From contig CAYSMK010000009.1 in NCBI GenBank assembly GCA_964432205.1, positions 62,001-126,000 on the forward strand: DNA of 64,000 nt. The letters run 5' to 3'. Numbering within the stretch: the stretch's first letter is position 1; the number at the start of each line of letters is the position of its first letter. A model generated the notes under the pieces. The model was not told where the DNA came from and made no database searches. It saw only the letters and a program-made list of their open reading frames with translations. The translations under genes and the position numbers were made by a program. This document shows positions 33,930-40,980 of the stretch, piece by piece. Source of the DNA: Geomobilibacter sp964432205. Its GTDB lineage: Bacteria > Desulfobacterota > Desulfuromonadia > Geobacterales > DSM-12255.

Positions 33930-33958
33930 AGCATATCAAATGAAATATTGTTTTACAA
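33930..33958 (-). promoter_or_regulatory. Promoter of the small membrane protein
   Basis: On the minus strand TTGTAA (33958-33953), 17-base spacer and TATGCT (33935-33930) with an extended TGn. Confidence 0.6.
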
Positions 33959-33988
33959 GAAAAGAAATGGTCCGGTATTTTAAAGGGG

Positions 33989-34783
33989 CTATTCCCCGAC
34001 CGCCCTGGCCAGGGTCACTGCGTAGACCGCTGACGCTCCCGCCCGCTTCAGCACCCGGCCGCACTCGGCAATGGTGCTGCCGGTGGTGAAGACGTCATCC
34101 ACCAGCACAATCCGCCTCCCTTTCACCTCTGCCGGCCGTAGCAGTGCAAATGCCCCCTTCACGTTGCCCGGCCGTTCGTGCGCCGGCAGATTCACCTGCG
34201 GTTCGGTCCAACGGGTCCGCTGGAGGAGGTGCCGTGCCAGGGGGAGCCGCCATTCCCCGGCCAGCAGTTCCACGAGCAGGGCTGCCTGGTTGAACCCCCG
34301 CTGCCTGAGTCGCCGGCGGTGCAAAGGCACCGGCAGCAGCAGGTCCACACCCCACTGCGTGACAACCGGCGCCAGCCGTTCGGCCAGCAGCAGCCCCAGC
34401 GGGCGCCGCAGCTGGATATGCCGGTTGTACTTGAAACGGTGAATCAGGTCGCGTGCCGGTCCGTGAAACAGAAAGGCGGCCCGGGCCGCATCGTAGGGCG
34501 GCGGGTGGCTGAGGCATCTGCCGCAGGGGTGGTCCATCCCCCCCCCGGTCAGAAACGGCGTGCCGCAGATCGTGCAGAGCGGCGGTCCGATCGGCGTGAA
34601 CCCGGCGCTGCAGGTGGGGCAGAGGTGGATCTTCTTCCCTCTGCCGATGAACTCCCTGCAGACATGGCAGAGGGGAGGGAAGAGCAGGTCGAGCAGGTTG
34701 GAAAGCAGGGACCGGGGACTCGGGACTGGGGACTGGTAACAACCCCGTTCACCTTCTACGGCGTTGGCTACCGTCCCTTCCAT
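33989..34783 (-). CDS. ComF-family phosphoribosyltransferase-like protein
   Basis: About 264 residues. Zinc-finger-like cysteine pairs occur near the N-terminus (CHVCREF, CPTC, CTICGTP, CGRC), then a PRTase domain with HRRRLRQRGFNQAALL and the PRPP loop VLVDDVFTTGSTIAECG. ComF proteins act in DNA uptake or have moonlighting roles in nucleotide salvage. The N-terminus is odd: CYQSPVPSPRSLL is encoded by four GGGACTG-type heptamers. The start could be 34783 or 34807; no start codon is found between the array and the usual ComF start (LLDLLFPPLC), so the repeat is translated. Confidence 0.85.
   Translation of the reverse strand: MEGTVANAVEGERGCYQSPVPSPRSLLSNLLDLLFPPLCHVCREFIGRGKKIHLCPTCSAGFTPIGPPLCTICGTPFLTGGGMDHPCGRCLSHPPPYDAARAAFLFHGPARDLIHRFKYNRHIQLRRPLGLLLAERLAPVVTQWGVDLLLPVPLHRRRLRQRGFNQAALLVELLAGEWRLPLARHLLQRTRWTEPQVNLPAHERPGNVKGAFALLRPAEVKGRRIVLVDDVFTTGSTIAECGRVLKRAGASAVYAVTLARAVGE
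34708..34735. repeat. GGGACTG-type heptamer array inside comF
   Basis: Four contiguous heptamers on the + strand (GGGACCG, GGGACTC, GGGACTG, GGGACTG) lie in the 5' coding part of the minus-strand comF gene. The unit matches the murB-ddl array. Confidence 0.8.
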
Positions 34784-34831
34784 ATCTTCGTTATCAATAC
34801 TTCCCATTTACGGTCCAAGTTTCCACAATCG

Positions 34832-34855
34832 CCCCGAGCCCCGAGCCCCGAGCCC
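34832..34855. repeat. CCCCGAG heptamer array after the LUD gene
   Basis: Three complete CCCCGAG units and part of a fourth end 4 bases from the stop of the minus-strand LUD gene. The unit equals the murG-internal heptamer. With the comF array it forms an imperfect inverted pair (GGGACTC against GGGGCTC units) spanning the LUD-comF boundary. Confidence 0.8.
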
Positions 34856-34859
34856 ATTT

Positions 34860-35513
34860 TTACAGTCCCAGATCCTCGTTGACGATCAGCACCCGGAAGT
34901 CCATGGCCTTCGACTTGCGGTCGATGACGGTGGTGATCCGGCAGATCCGGTCCGGCGAGTTGCAGTTGCTGCAGAAACCGGTCTTGGCGCAGGGGGTGTT
35001 CAGGTTCAGACGCCGGGCATTGGCCGGGGAGGCGTAGTTCTTGATCCGGTCGATGGCGGCCTGCAGGTTCCCGTCCACCAGCTTGTTCCGGCCGGCCACC
35101 ACGATCACCTTTTTCGGGCCGAAGGTCAGGGCCGCCACCCGGTTGCCGTTGCCGTCGATGTTCACCAGCCAGCCGTTCAGTGTCACCGCATTGGTGCCGG
35201 CGAGGAACAGGTCGCAGGTGAGCTGCCGGCGCATGGTGGCCATCTTTTCCTCGCCCGACAGTCCCGGTGTGCCGTGGTCGAGGATCTCCTTCCCCTGCTC
35301 CCGCAGTTTCGCCTGCAGTTCCAGGTCGACGACGGTCCGGGAGCCGCCGAAGCCGATCGACTGGGCATTGGCCGCCTCTTTGACGATGTAGTCGCGGGCC
35401 TCTTGGGAGGTGCGGCAGTAGACCGCGGTGAAGCCGTTTTGCCCCAGGGCCTCGACGGCCTTTTTGCACTTCTGTTCATGGCTCCATTGGGTCAGTTCGT
35501 GGGTGAGTGACAT
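34860..35513 (-). CDS. LUD-domain (DUF162) protein
   Basis: This 217-residue protein matches the LUD/DUF162 family seen in LutC-type and stand-alone proteins. It has SIGFGGSRTVVDLELQ near residue 55, GTNAVTLNGWLVNIDGNGNR near 108 and VVAGRNKLVDG near 145. A C-terminal cysteine cluster (CAKTGFCSNC...C) may bind metal or an iron-sulfur cluster, as in the DUF162 subgroup of anaerobes. The ATG at 35513 has GGAGGG upstream. It stands apart from any lutA/B genes, so a role in lactate use is not supported. It is followed by comF on the same strand. Confidence 0.8.
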   Translation of the reverse strand: MSLTHELTQWSHEQKCKKAVEALGQNGFTAVYCRTSQEARDYIVKEAANAQSIGFGGSRTVVDLELQAKLREQGKEILDHGTPGLSGEEKMATMRRQLTCDLFLAGTNAVTLNGWLVNIDGNGNRVAALTFGPKKVIVVAGRNKLVDGNLQAAIDRIKNYASPANARRLNLNTPCAKTGFCSNCNSPDRICRITTVIDRKSKAMDFRVLIVNEDLGL

Positions 35514-35539
35514 GGTTCCCTCCGTTGGTTGGTTTGCTT

Positions 35540-35740
35540 CACGTGAGTTCGTGAGACGACCACCTCGCTCCACTCAAAGCGCCCTCGCACCGCCGCTGTA
35601 CGGCTCATTTCGCGCCGGCCCATCAACTCGCCCTGACGGGATCAGACACGATGGGCAGGCTTTGCTCCATTTCGCCTACAGCGGCTGGCGCTCGGGCACA
35701 TTCGCGCCACGAGGCGCTCATCTCGCGGATCAGGCTATTC
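35540..35740 (+). repeat. Nested palindromic element, copy B
   Basis: The core is nearly identical to copy A: CCGCTGTACGGCTCATTTCG near 35594, GGCCCATCAACTCGCCCTGA near 35617, CAGACACGATGGGC near 35643, then CATTTCGCCTACAGCGGCTG near 35668. GCCGCTGTA pairs with TACAGCGGC, GCCCATC with GATGGGC, and the apex is GCCC-TGAC-GGG. It fills the LUD-uvrB gap on their minus-strand transcript. Confidence 0.8.
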
Positions 35741-35742
35741 CG

Positions 35743-37737
35743 CTACCTCAGCGCCAGTTCCGTATCTTCCAGTCGCTTGATCCGGTCCCTGAGCTCGGCC
35801 GCCTTTTCGAAGTCCAGCTCTTTTGCAGCGGCCACCATCTCCTTGCGCAGCTTCTTTACCAGTCCGGGGATCTTCTCCAGCGGGATGTACTCCTCCTGGG
35901 CCTCGGCCGAGATCGGCACGGTATAGTAGTCGTGCTCCTCGATCGATTCCAGGATGGTCCTGAGCCCTTTCTGCACGGTGCGCGGGGTGATGCCGTGGCT
36001 GACGTTGAACTCCTCCTGGAGCGTGCGGCGGCGGGTGGTCTCGTCGATGCAGGCCCGCATGGAGCGGGTGACACTGTCGGCGTACATGATGACCCGGCCG
36101 TTCACGTTGCGGGCGGCGCGGCCGCAGGTCTGGATCAGGGAGCGCTCGGAGCGGAGGAACCCCTCCTTGTCCGCGTCCAGGATGGCCACCAGCGACACCT
36201 CGGGCAGGTCCAGCCCTTCCCGGAGCAGGTTGATCCCCACCAGCACATCGAATTCGCCGAGGCGAAGGCTGCGGATGATCTGCATCCGCTGGATGGTGTC
36301 GATGTCCGAGTGGAGGTACTTCACCCGGACCCCCAGGTCGCGGTAATAATCGGTCAGGTTTTCGGCCATCCGCTTGGTCAGGGTGGTGACCAGTATCCGC
36401 TCCCCCTTGGCGATGGTGGTCCGGATCTCGTTCAGCAGGTCATCCACCTGGCCGGAGGCGGGGCGGACCTGGATCACCGGATCGAGGAGGCCGGTGGGGC
36501 GGATGACCTGCTCCACCACGACCCCGCCCGCTTTCTGCAGCTCGTAGTCGGCCGGGGTGGCGGAAACGTAGACCAACTGGTTCAGCTTGGCCTCGAATTC
36601 CGGGAAGTTCAGGGGGCGGTTGTCCAGGGCCGAAGGGAGGCGGAAGCCGTAGTTCACCAGGGTCTCCTTGCGGCTCCGGTCACCCCGGTACATCCCTCCC
36701 ACCTGGGAGACCGTGATGTGCGATTCGTCGATGAAGAGCAGAAAGTCCGGCGGGAAGTAGTCGATGAGGGTGTACGGCGGGTCTCCCGGTTGCCGGCCGT
36801 CGAAGTGGCGGGAGTAGTTCTCGATCCCCTGGCAGAACCCCATCTCTTCCAGCATCTCCAGGTCGAACATGGTCCGCTGCTCCAGTCGCTGGGCCTCCAC
36901 CAGCATGTTCTGGCTCCGGAACCACTGGAGCCGTTCCCTGAGGGCGACCCGGATCTCCTCGATGGCCCGCTCCAGGGTTTCACGGGTGGCCACGTAATGG
37001 GATGCCGGATAGATGGCGACCTTGGCGAGGCGGGAGAGCACCTGGCCCCGCAACGGGTCGATCTCGCTGATCGCCTCCACCGCGTCGCCGAAGAATTCGA
37101 TGCGATAGGCCCGTTCGTCATCGTGGGCCGGGAAGACCTCGACACTGTCTCCCCGCACCCGGAAGGTGCCGCGGTGAAAGTCCACGTCGTTCCGCTCGTA
37201 CTGGATATCCACAAGCTTCTGCAGCAGGGTGTCCCGCCCGTAGTCGTCCCCTTCGTGGAAGAAGATGTGCATGGCCTGGTATTCGGTCGGTGAGCCGATG
37301 CCGTAGATGCAGGAAACCGAGGCGACGATGATCACGTCCCGCCGGGTGAGGAGGCTGCGGGTGGCAGAGTGGCGCAGCTTGTCGATCTCGTCGTTGATGG
37401 ACGAGTCTTTTTCGATGAAGGTGTCGGTGGTGGGGAGATACGCTTCCGGCTGGTAATAGTCGTAATAGGAGACGAAGTATTCTACGGCATTTTCGGGAAA
37501 GAGTTCCTTGAACTCGCCGTAGAGCTGGGCTGCCAGGGTCTTGTTGGGCGCCAGTACCAGGGCCGGCCTGCCGGTGGCGGCAATGACGTTGGCCACGGTG
37601 AAGGTCTTCCCCGAGCCGGTTACCCCGAGCAGTACCTGGTCCCGGTCGCCCCGCTCGATACCCTGCACCAGTTCCGTGATGGCCCGGGGCTGGTCTCCTC
37701 GGGGCTGGTAGTCGCTGATGAGCCTGAACCGATTCAT
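35743..37737 (-). CDS. uvrB: Excinuclease ABC subunit B
   Basis: UvrB (664 residues) is the damage-verifying helicase-like subunit of nucleotide excision repair. The Walker A loop GVTGSGKTFTVANV lies near residue 38, and the beta-hairpin region YYDYYQPEAYLP near 95. The DESH box is FIDESHIT near 340, motif VI is QTCGRAARNVNG near 540, and the C-terminal UVR motif is near 625-660 (LRKEMVAAAKELDFEKAAEL). The ATG at 37737 gives MNRFRLISDYQPRGDQP, the standard start. A 621-codon antisense frame is a shadow. Confidence 0.97.
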   Translation of the reverse strand: MNRFRLISDYQPRGDQPRAITELVQGIERGDRDQVLLGVTGSGKTFTVANVIAATGRPALVLAPNKTLAAQLYGEFKELFPENAVEYFVSYYDYYQPEAYLPTTDTFIEKDSSINDEIDKLRHSATRSLLTRRDVIIVASVSCIYGIGSPTEYQAMHIFFHEGDDYGRDTLLQKLVDIQYERNDVDFHRGTFRVRGDSVEVFPAHDDERAYRIEFFGDAVEAISEIDPLRGQVLSRLAKVAIYPASHYVATRETLERAIEEIRVALRERLQWFRSQNMLVEAQRLEQRTMFDLEMLEEMGFCQGIENYSRHFDGRQPGDPPYTLIDYFPPDFLLFIDESHITVSQVGGMYRGDRSRKETLVNYGFRLPSALDNRPLNFPEFEAKLNQLVYVSATPADYELQKAGGVVVEQVIRPTGLLDPVIQVRPASGQVDDLLNEIRTTIAKGERILVTTLTKRMAENLTDYYRDLGVRVKYLHSDIDTIQRMQIIRSLRLGEFDVLVGINLLREGLDLPEVSLVAILDADKEGFLRSERSLIQTCGRAARNVNGRVIMYADSVTRSMRACIDETTRRRTLQEEFNVSHGITPRTVQKGLRTILESIEEHDYYTVPISAEAQEEYIPLEKIPGLVKKLRKEMVAAAKELDFEKAAELRDRIKRLEDTELALR

Positions 37738-37825
37738 GTGTGGGGATAATAGCACGTCTGGCCGGCCCCGCCGAGAAAAACATGGGGATCGGCTTGGCGG
37801 CAAGAGTGGGCGAGGGATGCGGCCG

Positions 37826-38290
37826 TCAGGAGCCGGAAGGGGAGTAGTGGCCCAGGGACGGCGGGGTGAGATTCTGCTCCAGCCAGTAGTGGCCCAGCTG
37901 ATTCACCGCTTCGCTGAAGTGATTGTAGTCCACCGGTTTGCGGAGATAGCTGTTGGCGCCCAGGTCATAGCTCTGCTGGATGTCGTGGGCCTCGTTGGAC
38001 GATGTGAAGATGACCACCGGGATGAGCCGGGTCCGTTCGTCGTTTCTGATGCTGCGGAGTACTTCGAGTCCGTCCACCTTGGGAAGTTTCAGGTCCAGCA
38101 GCACGAGGTTCGGCATGGCCGACATATCACGGGAGGTAAACGGGCCGGTTCCGAATAGATAATGGAGTGCCTCGACACCGTCACGCACCACGGTGACCTC
38201 GCACGGTATCCGGTGTTTGTTGAGGGTGCGCAGGGTCAGGGTTTCGTCGTCCGGGTTGTCTTCAACGAGCAGAATCCGTTTGGTTTCCAT
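37826..38290 (-). CDS. Single-domain response regulator (Rcp1-like)
   Basis: This 154-residue receiver protein has ILLVEDNPDDETLTLRTL at the start (acidic pocket), LVLLDLKLPKVDGLEVL with the phospho-acceptor Asp near residue 68, FTSSNEAHD with the conserved Thr/Ser near 96, and LRKPVD with the Lys near 118. There is no output domain. The long beta-alpha-3 insertion (HYLFGTGPFTSRDMSA) is typical of the Rcp1 group that pairs with phytochrome-type kinases. No kinase is adjacent; the kinase at 27565, whose H-box resembles that class, is a possible distant partner. Confidence 0.9.
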   Translation of the reverse strand: METKRILLVEDNPDDETLTLRTLNKHRIPCEVTVVRDGVEALHYLFGTGPFTSRDMSAMPNLVLLDLKLPKVDGLEVLRSIRNDERTRLIPVVIFTSSNEAHDIQQSYDLGANSYLRKPVDYNHFSEAVNQLGHYWLEQNLTPPSLGHYSPSGS

Positions 38291-38337
38291 GAGGCTCCAT
38301 CCAGAAACGATGACTATTTGTTGCAAAAGTGACACAC

Positions 38338-38366
38338 TATATAGCAGATTGTGATGAAAAATCCAA
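38338..38366 (-). promoter_or_regulatory. Promoter of the receiver gene
   Basis: On the minus strand TTGGAT (38366-38361), 17 bases, TATATA (38343-38338) with TGC before it. Confidence 0.55.
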
Positions 38367-38414
38367 GACTAATTAGAGGCTGTAAATATTTGCACCGGCA
38401 AGCAGTGGCAGCCC

Positions 38415-38443
38415 TTGATTTTTTTCAGGGACAATGCAATACT
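38415..38443 (+). promoter_or_regulatory. Candidate promoter of tatA
   Basis: TTGATT (38415-38420), 17 bases, AATACT (38438-38443) with an upstream TGC (extended -10). Confidence 0.45.
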
Positions 38444-38479
38444 CCTCGCGCAAGATACAGTAACCGCGGAGGTTTCTCA

Positions 38480-38671
38480 ATGTTTGGATTCGGTATGCCC
38501 GAACTGATAGTAATCCTGGTCATTATCCTGGTTGTCTTCGGTGCCGGTAAGCTTCCCGAGATCGGTGGTGCCATCGGCAAGAGCATCCGCAACTTCAAGC
38601 GGGCGGCCGATGGCAAGGACGAAATCGAGATCAAGCCCCGCAAGGAAGACGACGGGAAAAAGGAAGGGTGA
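38480..38671 (+). CDS. tatA: Twin-arginine translocase subunit TatA/E
   Basis: This 63-residue protein has the TatA architecture: a very short N-terminus, one membrane helix (about 6-22, PELIVILVIILVVFGAG), the FGAGKLPEIGGAIGKSIRNFK hinge and amphipathic helix, and an acidic/basic tail. It forms the pore of the Tat pathway. GCGGAGG is the ribosome site. There are no tatB or tatC genes beside it; stand-alone tatA genes are common in Geobacter-like genomes. A terminator follows. Confidence 0.92.
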   Translation: MFGFGMPELIVILVIILVVFGAGKLPEIGGAIGKSIRNFKRAADGKDEIEIKPRKEDDGKKEG

Positions 38672-38740
38672 GCCGGTAGCTGCTCGCCCGGTTCCACTGC
38701 TTCGTCAATGCCCTCAAAAGGGATTTTTCTCCTCCACCAC

Positions 38741-38775
38741 GTGCAGGGCACTATGATCCCTGCACGCCATTTTTG
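38741..38775 (+). terminator. Rho-independent terminator after tatA
   Basis: CGTGCAGGG (38741-38749), 9-base loop, CCCTGCACG (38759-38767), CCA and TTTTT. Confidence 0.8.
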
Positions 38776-38785
38776 CCCGTTGCCT

Positions 38786-38813
38786 TGAAAGGGCGTGGCG
38801 GGCTGCTATACTG
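38786..38813 (+). promoter_or_regulatory. Sigma-70-type promoter of the GAF kinase operon
   Basis: TTGAAA (38786-38791), 16 bases and TATACT (38808-38813) with TGC before it. The predicted start of transcription is about 40 bases before the GTG at 38863. Confidence 0.7.
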
Positions 38814-38862
38814 ATTGCGTTTCGCGCCCCGTGCCGGGGAAACAGCCTCAGGAGCAGATTTA

Positions 38863-40485
38863 GTGGAATGGGAATGCTGCTGGCTCAACAATGAGATCAG
38901 GCCGGAAGAGTGCCCCTATGTCGCTGCGGGGGAGGAGGAGCTCTACGTCGCGCACCGCAAGCGGCTGGTGGAGAAGTGTCTGGAGTGTCCCGGCTTCAGA
39001 AAGGACCTCAATCAGCTCAGTGATCGGGACTATCCGATGCACGACGTGCTGCGCTACCTCGTGGACGAGTTCCTTCAGCAGCGGGGCCAGCTCCAGTCCC
39101 TCATCGCCTTCCATGACAGCAAGACCCGCGAGATCAAGTTTCTCCATGAACTGAGCATGGTGCTCCAGACATCCCTCGACCTGGACGAGGTCCTGTCGGT
39201 GGCCATGACCGCCATTACCTCGGGTAAAGGGTTTGGCATGAACCGCGCCTTTCTCCTCATGGCCGACCGGGAGCGGCAGTGCCTCAAGGGGTACCTGGGG
39301 GTCGGCCCCCGGAACTATGACGAGGCGTGGCGGATCTGGTCCGAGTTGGAGCAGGGCAACTACACCCTCAAGGAGCTGGCTCGCCACTTCCACAAGACCA
39401 AAATCTCTTCGGAGAAGGTCAAGTTTCAGGATGTTCTCGAACGCCTGACCGTGCCGTATTCCGACCAGCTGCACGTCTTCAACCGGGCGCTTCGGGAACG
39501 CAAGCCGATCCTGGTGACGGATGCCTTTCACAATCCGGAGGTCGGTGAGGAGTTGGCGCGTATCCTGGAAGTGGACAGCTTCCTCGTCATGCCCCTCATC
39601 TCCCGTAACCGGCGCATCGGCGTTCTTCTGGCCGACAACTTCGTGACCCACCGGACCATCACCACCCAGGACCTCCAGTCCATGGAGATATTCACGTTTC
39701 CGGTGGCCTTCGCCCTGGAGCGCGCGTCCCTGTACGAAAAGCTCCAGGAGGAGATCGAGAAGCAGACCGCCGCCAACATCAAGCTGCAGGAGCAGCAGGA
39801 GTTGATCGTAAAGATGGAGAAGATGGCGGTGGTGGGGCGGATCACCTCCAGTATCGCCCATTCCATCCGTAACCCCCTGATGACCATTGGCGGCTACGCA
39901 AGGTCGCTCCTGAAGGACGTGGGAGACGTGGCCCGGAAACGGGATTACCTGGAGGAGATCGTAAGAGAGGCCAAGCACCTGGAGGATGTGCTGGAGGAGG
40001 TGCTGTACTATTCCGAATCACTCTACCCGGTCATGGACCGCTGGGACATCAACCAGTTGGTGCGCAACGTCTGTCGGGAGCTCAGCGGTCAGTTGGCCGG
40101 CCGGAACATCGCCCTCACTCTGGATCTCGACCCGGACATACCCACCGTCCTGCTCGACTACAAGCAGATTGCCTACTGCCTGAAAACGATCCTGCAGCAC
40201 ATCATCGAGACCCAGCCCGGGGTCGGTGCCATCTGGGCTGCTACCATGGGTGACGGTGACGGCCTCAGGGTGACGATCAGTGATGATGGCGCCACCATCG
40301 ATGATGCGGTCAAGGAGGCAATGATCACCCCGTTTACCTCCACCCAGGAGCTTGGCATCGGTGTCGGTCTGCCGCTCTGCCGCATCATCCTGGAGCGCCA
40401 CGGCAGCACGTTTTCCATAGCCGATCGTCCCGAGGGGGGGACGGCATACACTTTTGTCATTCCGCTTCGAAGGGAGGATCAGTAG
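38863..40485 (+). CDS. Cytoplasmic GAF histidine kinase with Cys-rich N-terminus
   Basis: About 540 residues with no membrane helix. An N-terminal cysteine cluster (C5, C6, C17, C39, C42, counted from the GTG) could bind iron-sulfur or zinc. A GAF domain follows (about 110-300), then a coiled coil and HisKA (IAHSIRNPLMTIGGY near 330). The ATPase domain has GVGLPLC near 505. The H-box has Ser after the His where Glu or Asp is usual, and the N-box Asn positions read Thr and His (LKTILQHIIE). Activity may therefore be altered. The GTG at 38863 has AGGAG upstream. The receiver gene begins at the next base. Confidence 0.85.
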   Translation: MEWECCWLNNEIRPEECPYVAAGEEELYVAHRKRLVEKCLECPGFRKDLNQLSDRDYPMHDVLRYLVDEFLQQRGQLQSLIAFHDSKTREIKFLHELSMVLQTSLDLDEVLSVAMTAITSGKGFGMNRAFLLMADRERQCLKGYLGVGPRNYDEAWRIWSELEQGNYTLKELARHFHKTKISSEKVKFQDVLERLTVPYSDQLHVFNRALRERKPILVTDAFHNPEVGEELARILEVDSFLVMPLISRNRRIGVLLADNFVTHRTITTQDLQSMEIFTFPVAFALERASLYEKLQEEIEKQTAANIKLQEQQELIVKMEKMAVVGRITSSIAHSIRNPLMTIGGYARSLLKDVGDVARKRDYLEEIVREAKHLEDVLEEVLYYSESLYPVMDRWDINQLVRNVCRELSGQLAGRNIALTLDLDPDIPTVLLDYKQIAYCLKTILQHIIETQPGVGAIWAATMGDGDGLRVTISDDGATIDDAVKEAMITPFTSTQELGIGVGLPLCRIILERHGSTFSIADRPEGGTAYTFVIPLRREDQ

Positions 40486-40851
40486 ATGACCAATATTCTC
40501 GTTGTGGACGATGAGGCCTCCATCAGGCTCCTCTTCGCCCAGGAACTGGCCGACGAAGGGTACGCGGTGGAGACGGCCGGCACCATTGCCGAGGCCATGG
40601 ACAAGCTCCAGGGGGCGAGCTTCGACGTGGCACTCTTGGATATCAAGCTGAAGAACGAGAGTGGGCTCGATCTTCTGCAGAAGATCGTCAAGGAGCGCCA
40701 GGACATGGTGGTGATCCTCTCCACGGCCTTCTCCTGCTATAAGGACGACTTTTCGGCCTGGCTGGCCGATGGCTATGTGGTGAAATCCAGTGACACGCAG
40801 GAGTTGAAGGACGAGATCAAGCGGCTTCTGGCCAAGAAGAGAAACAGGTAG
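40486..40851 (+). CDS. Single-domain response regulator, partner of the GAF kinase
   Basis: This 121-residue receiver has NILVVDDEASIRLLF (acidic pair), VALLDIKLKNESGLD with the acceptor Asp near residue 52, LSTAFS with Thr near 80 and VVKSSD with Lys near 103. The last has Ser in place of the usual Pro after Lys. It starts immediately after the kinase stop, so the two form a two-component operon. Its TAG stop lies in the first unit of an AGGTAG/AGGTAA array. Output must go through another protein, since no effector domain is present. Confidence 0.92.
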   Translation: MTNILVVDDEASIRLLFAQELADEGYAVETAGTIAEAMDKLQGASFDVALLDIKLKNESGLDLLQKIVKERQDMVVILSTAFSCYKDDFSAWLADGYVVKSSDTQELKDEIKRLLAKKRNR

Positions 40852-40926
40852 AGGTAAAGGTAGAGGTAGAGAAAAGAGATTCGGGGTTCTTTACCTTTAC
40901 CTTTACCTTTACCTTTACCTATTACC
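40846..40926 (+). repeat. Inverted AGGTAR/TTTACC hexamer arrays
   Basis: Four hexamers (AGGTAG, AGGTAA, AGGTAG, AGGTAG) cover 40846-40869 and contain the stop codon of the receiver gene. After a 20-base loop, five TTTACC units (40890-40919) and a degenerate one follow. In RNA the arms pair over about 24 bases because each G/A difference becomes a G-U or A-U pair. The gap ends before the start at 40981. Confidence 0.85.
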
Positions 40927-40980
40927 TGATGCCTGGTTGCCTCTGTTTCAATGATCAACTTTCCCATAGGAGGGCAGTTA

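Noticed and set aside
35428..37293. 621-codon frame antisense to uvrB
   Set aside because: It runs over the palindromic element B and uvrB; there is no recognisable domain and uvrB is unequivocal.
40846..40926. Possible CRISPR array
   Set aside because: Units are 6 nt with no spacers; the pattern is a microsatellite with an inverted partner.
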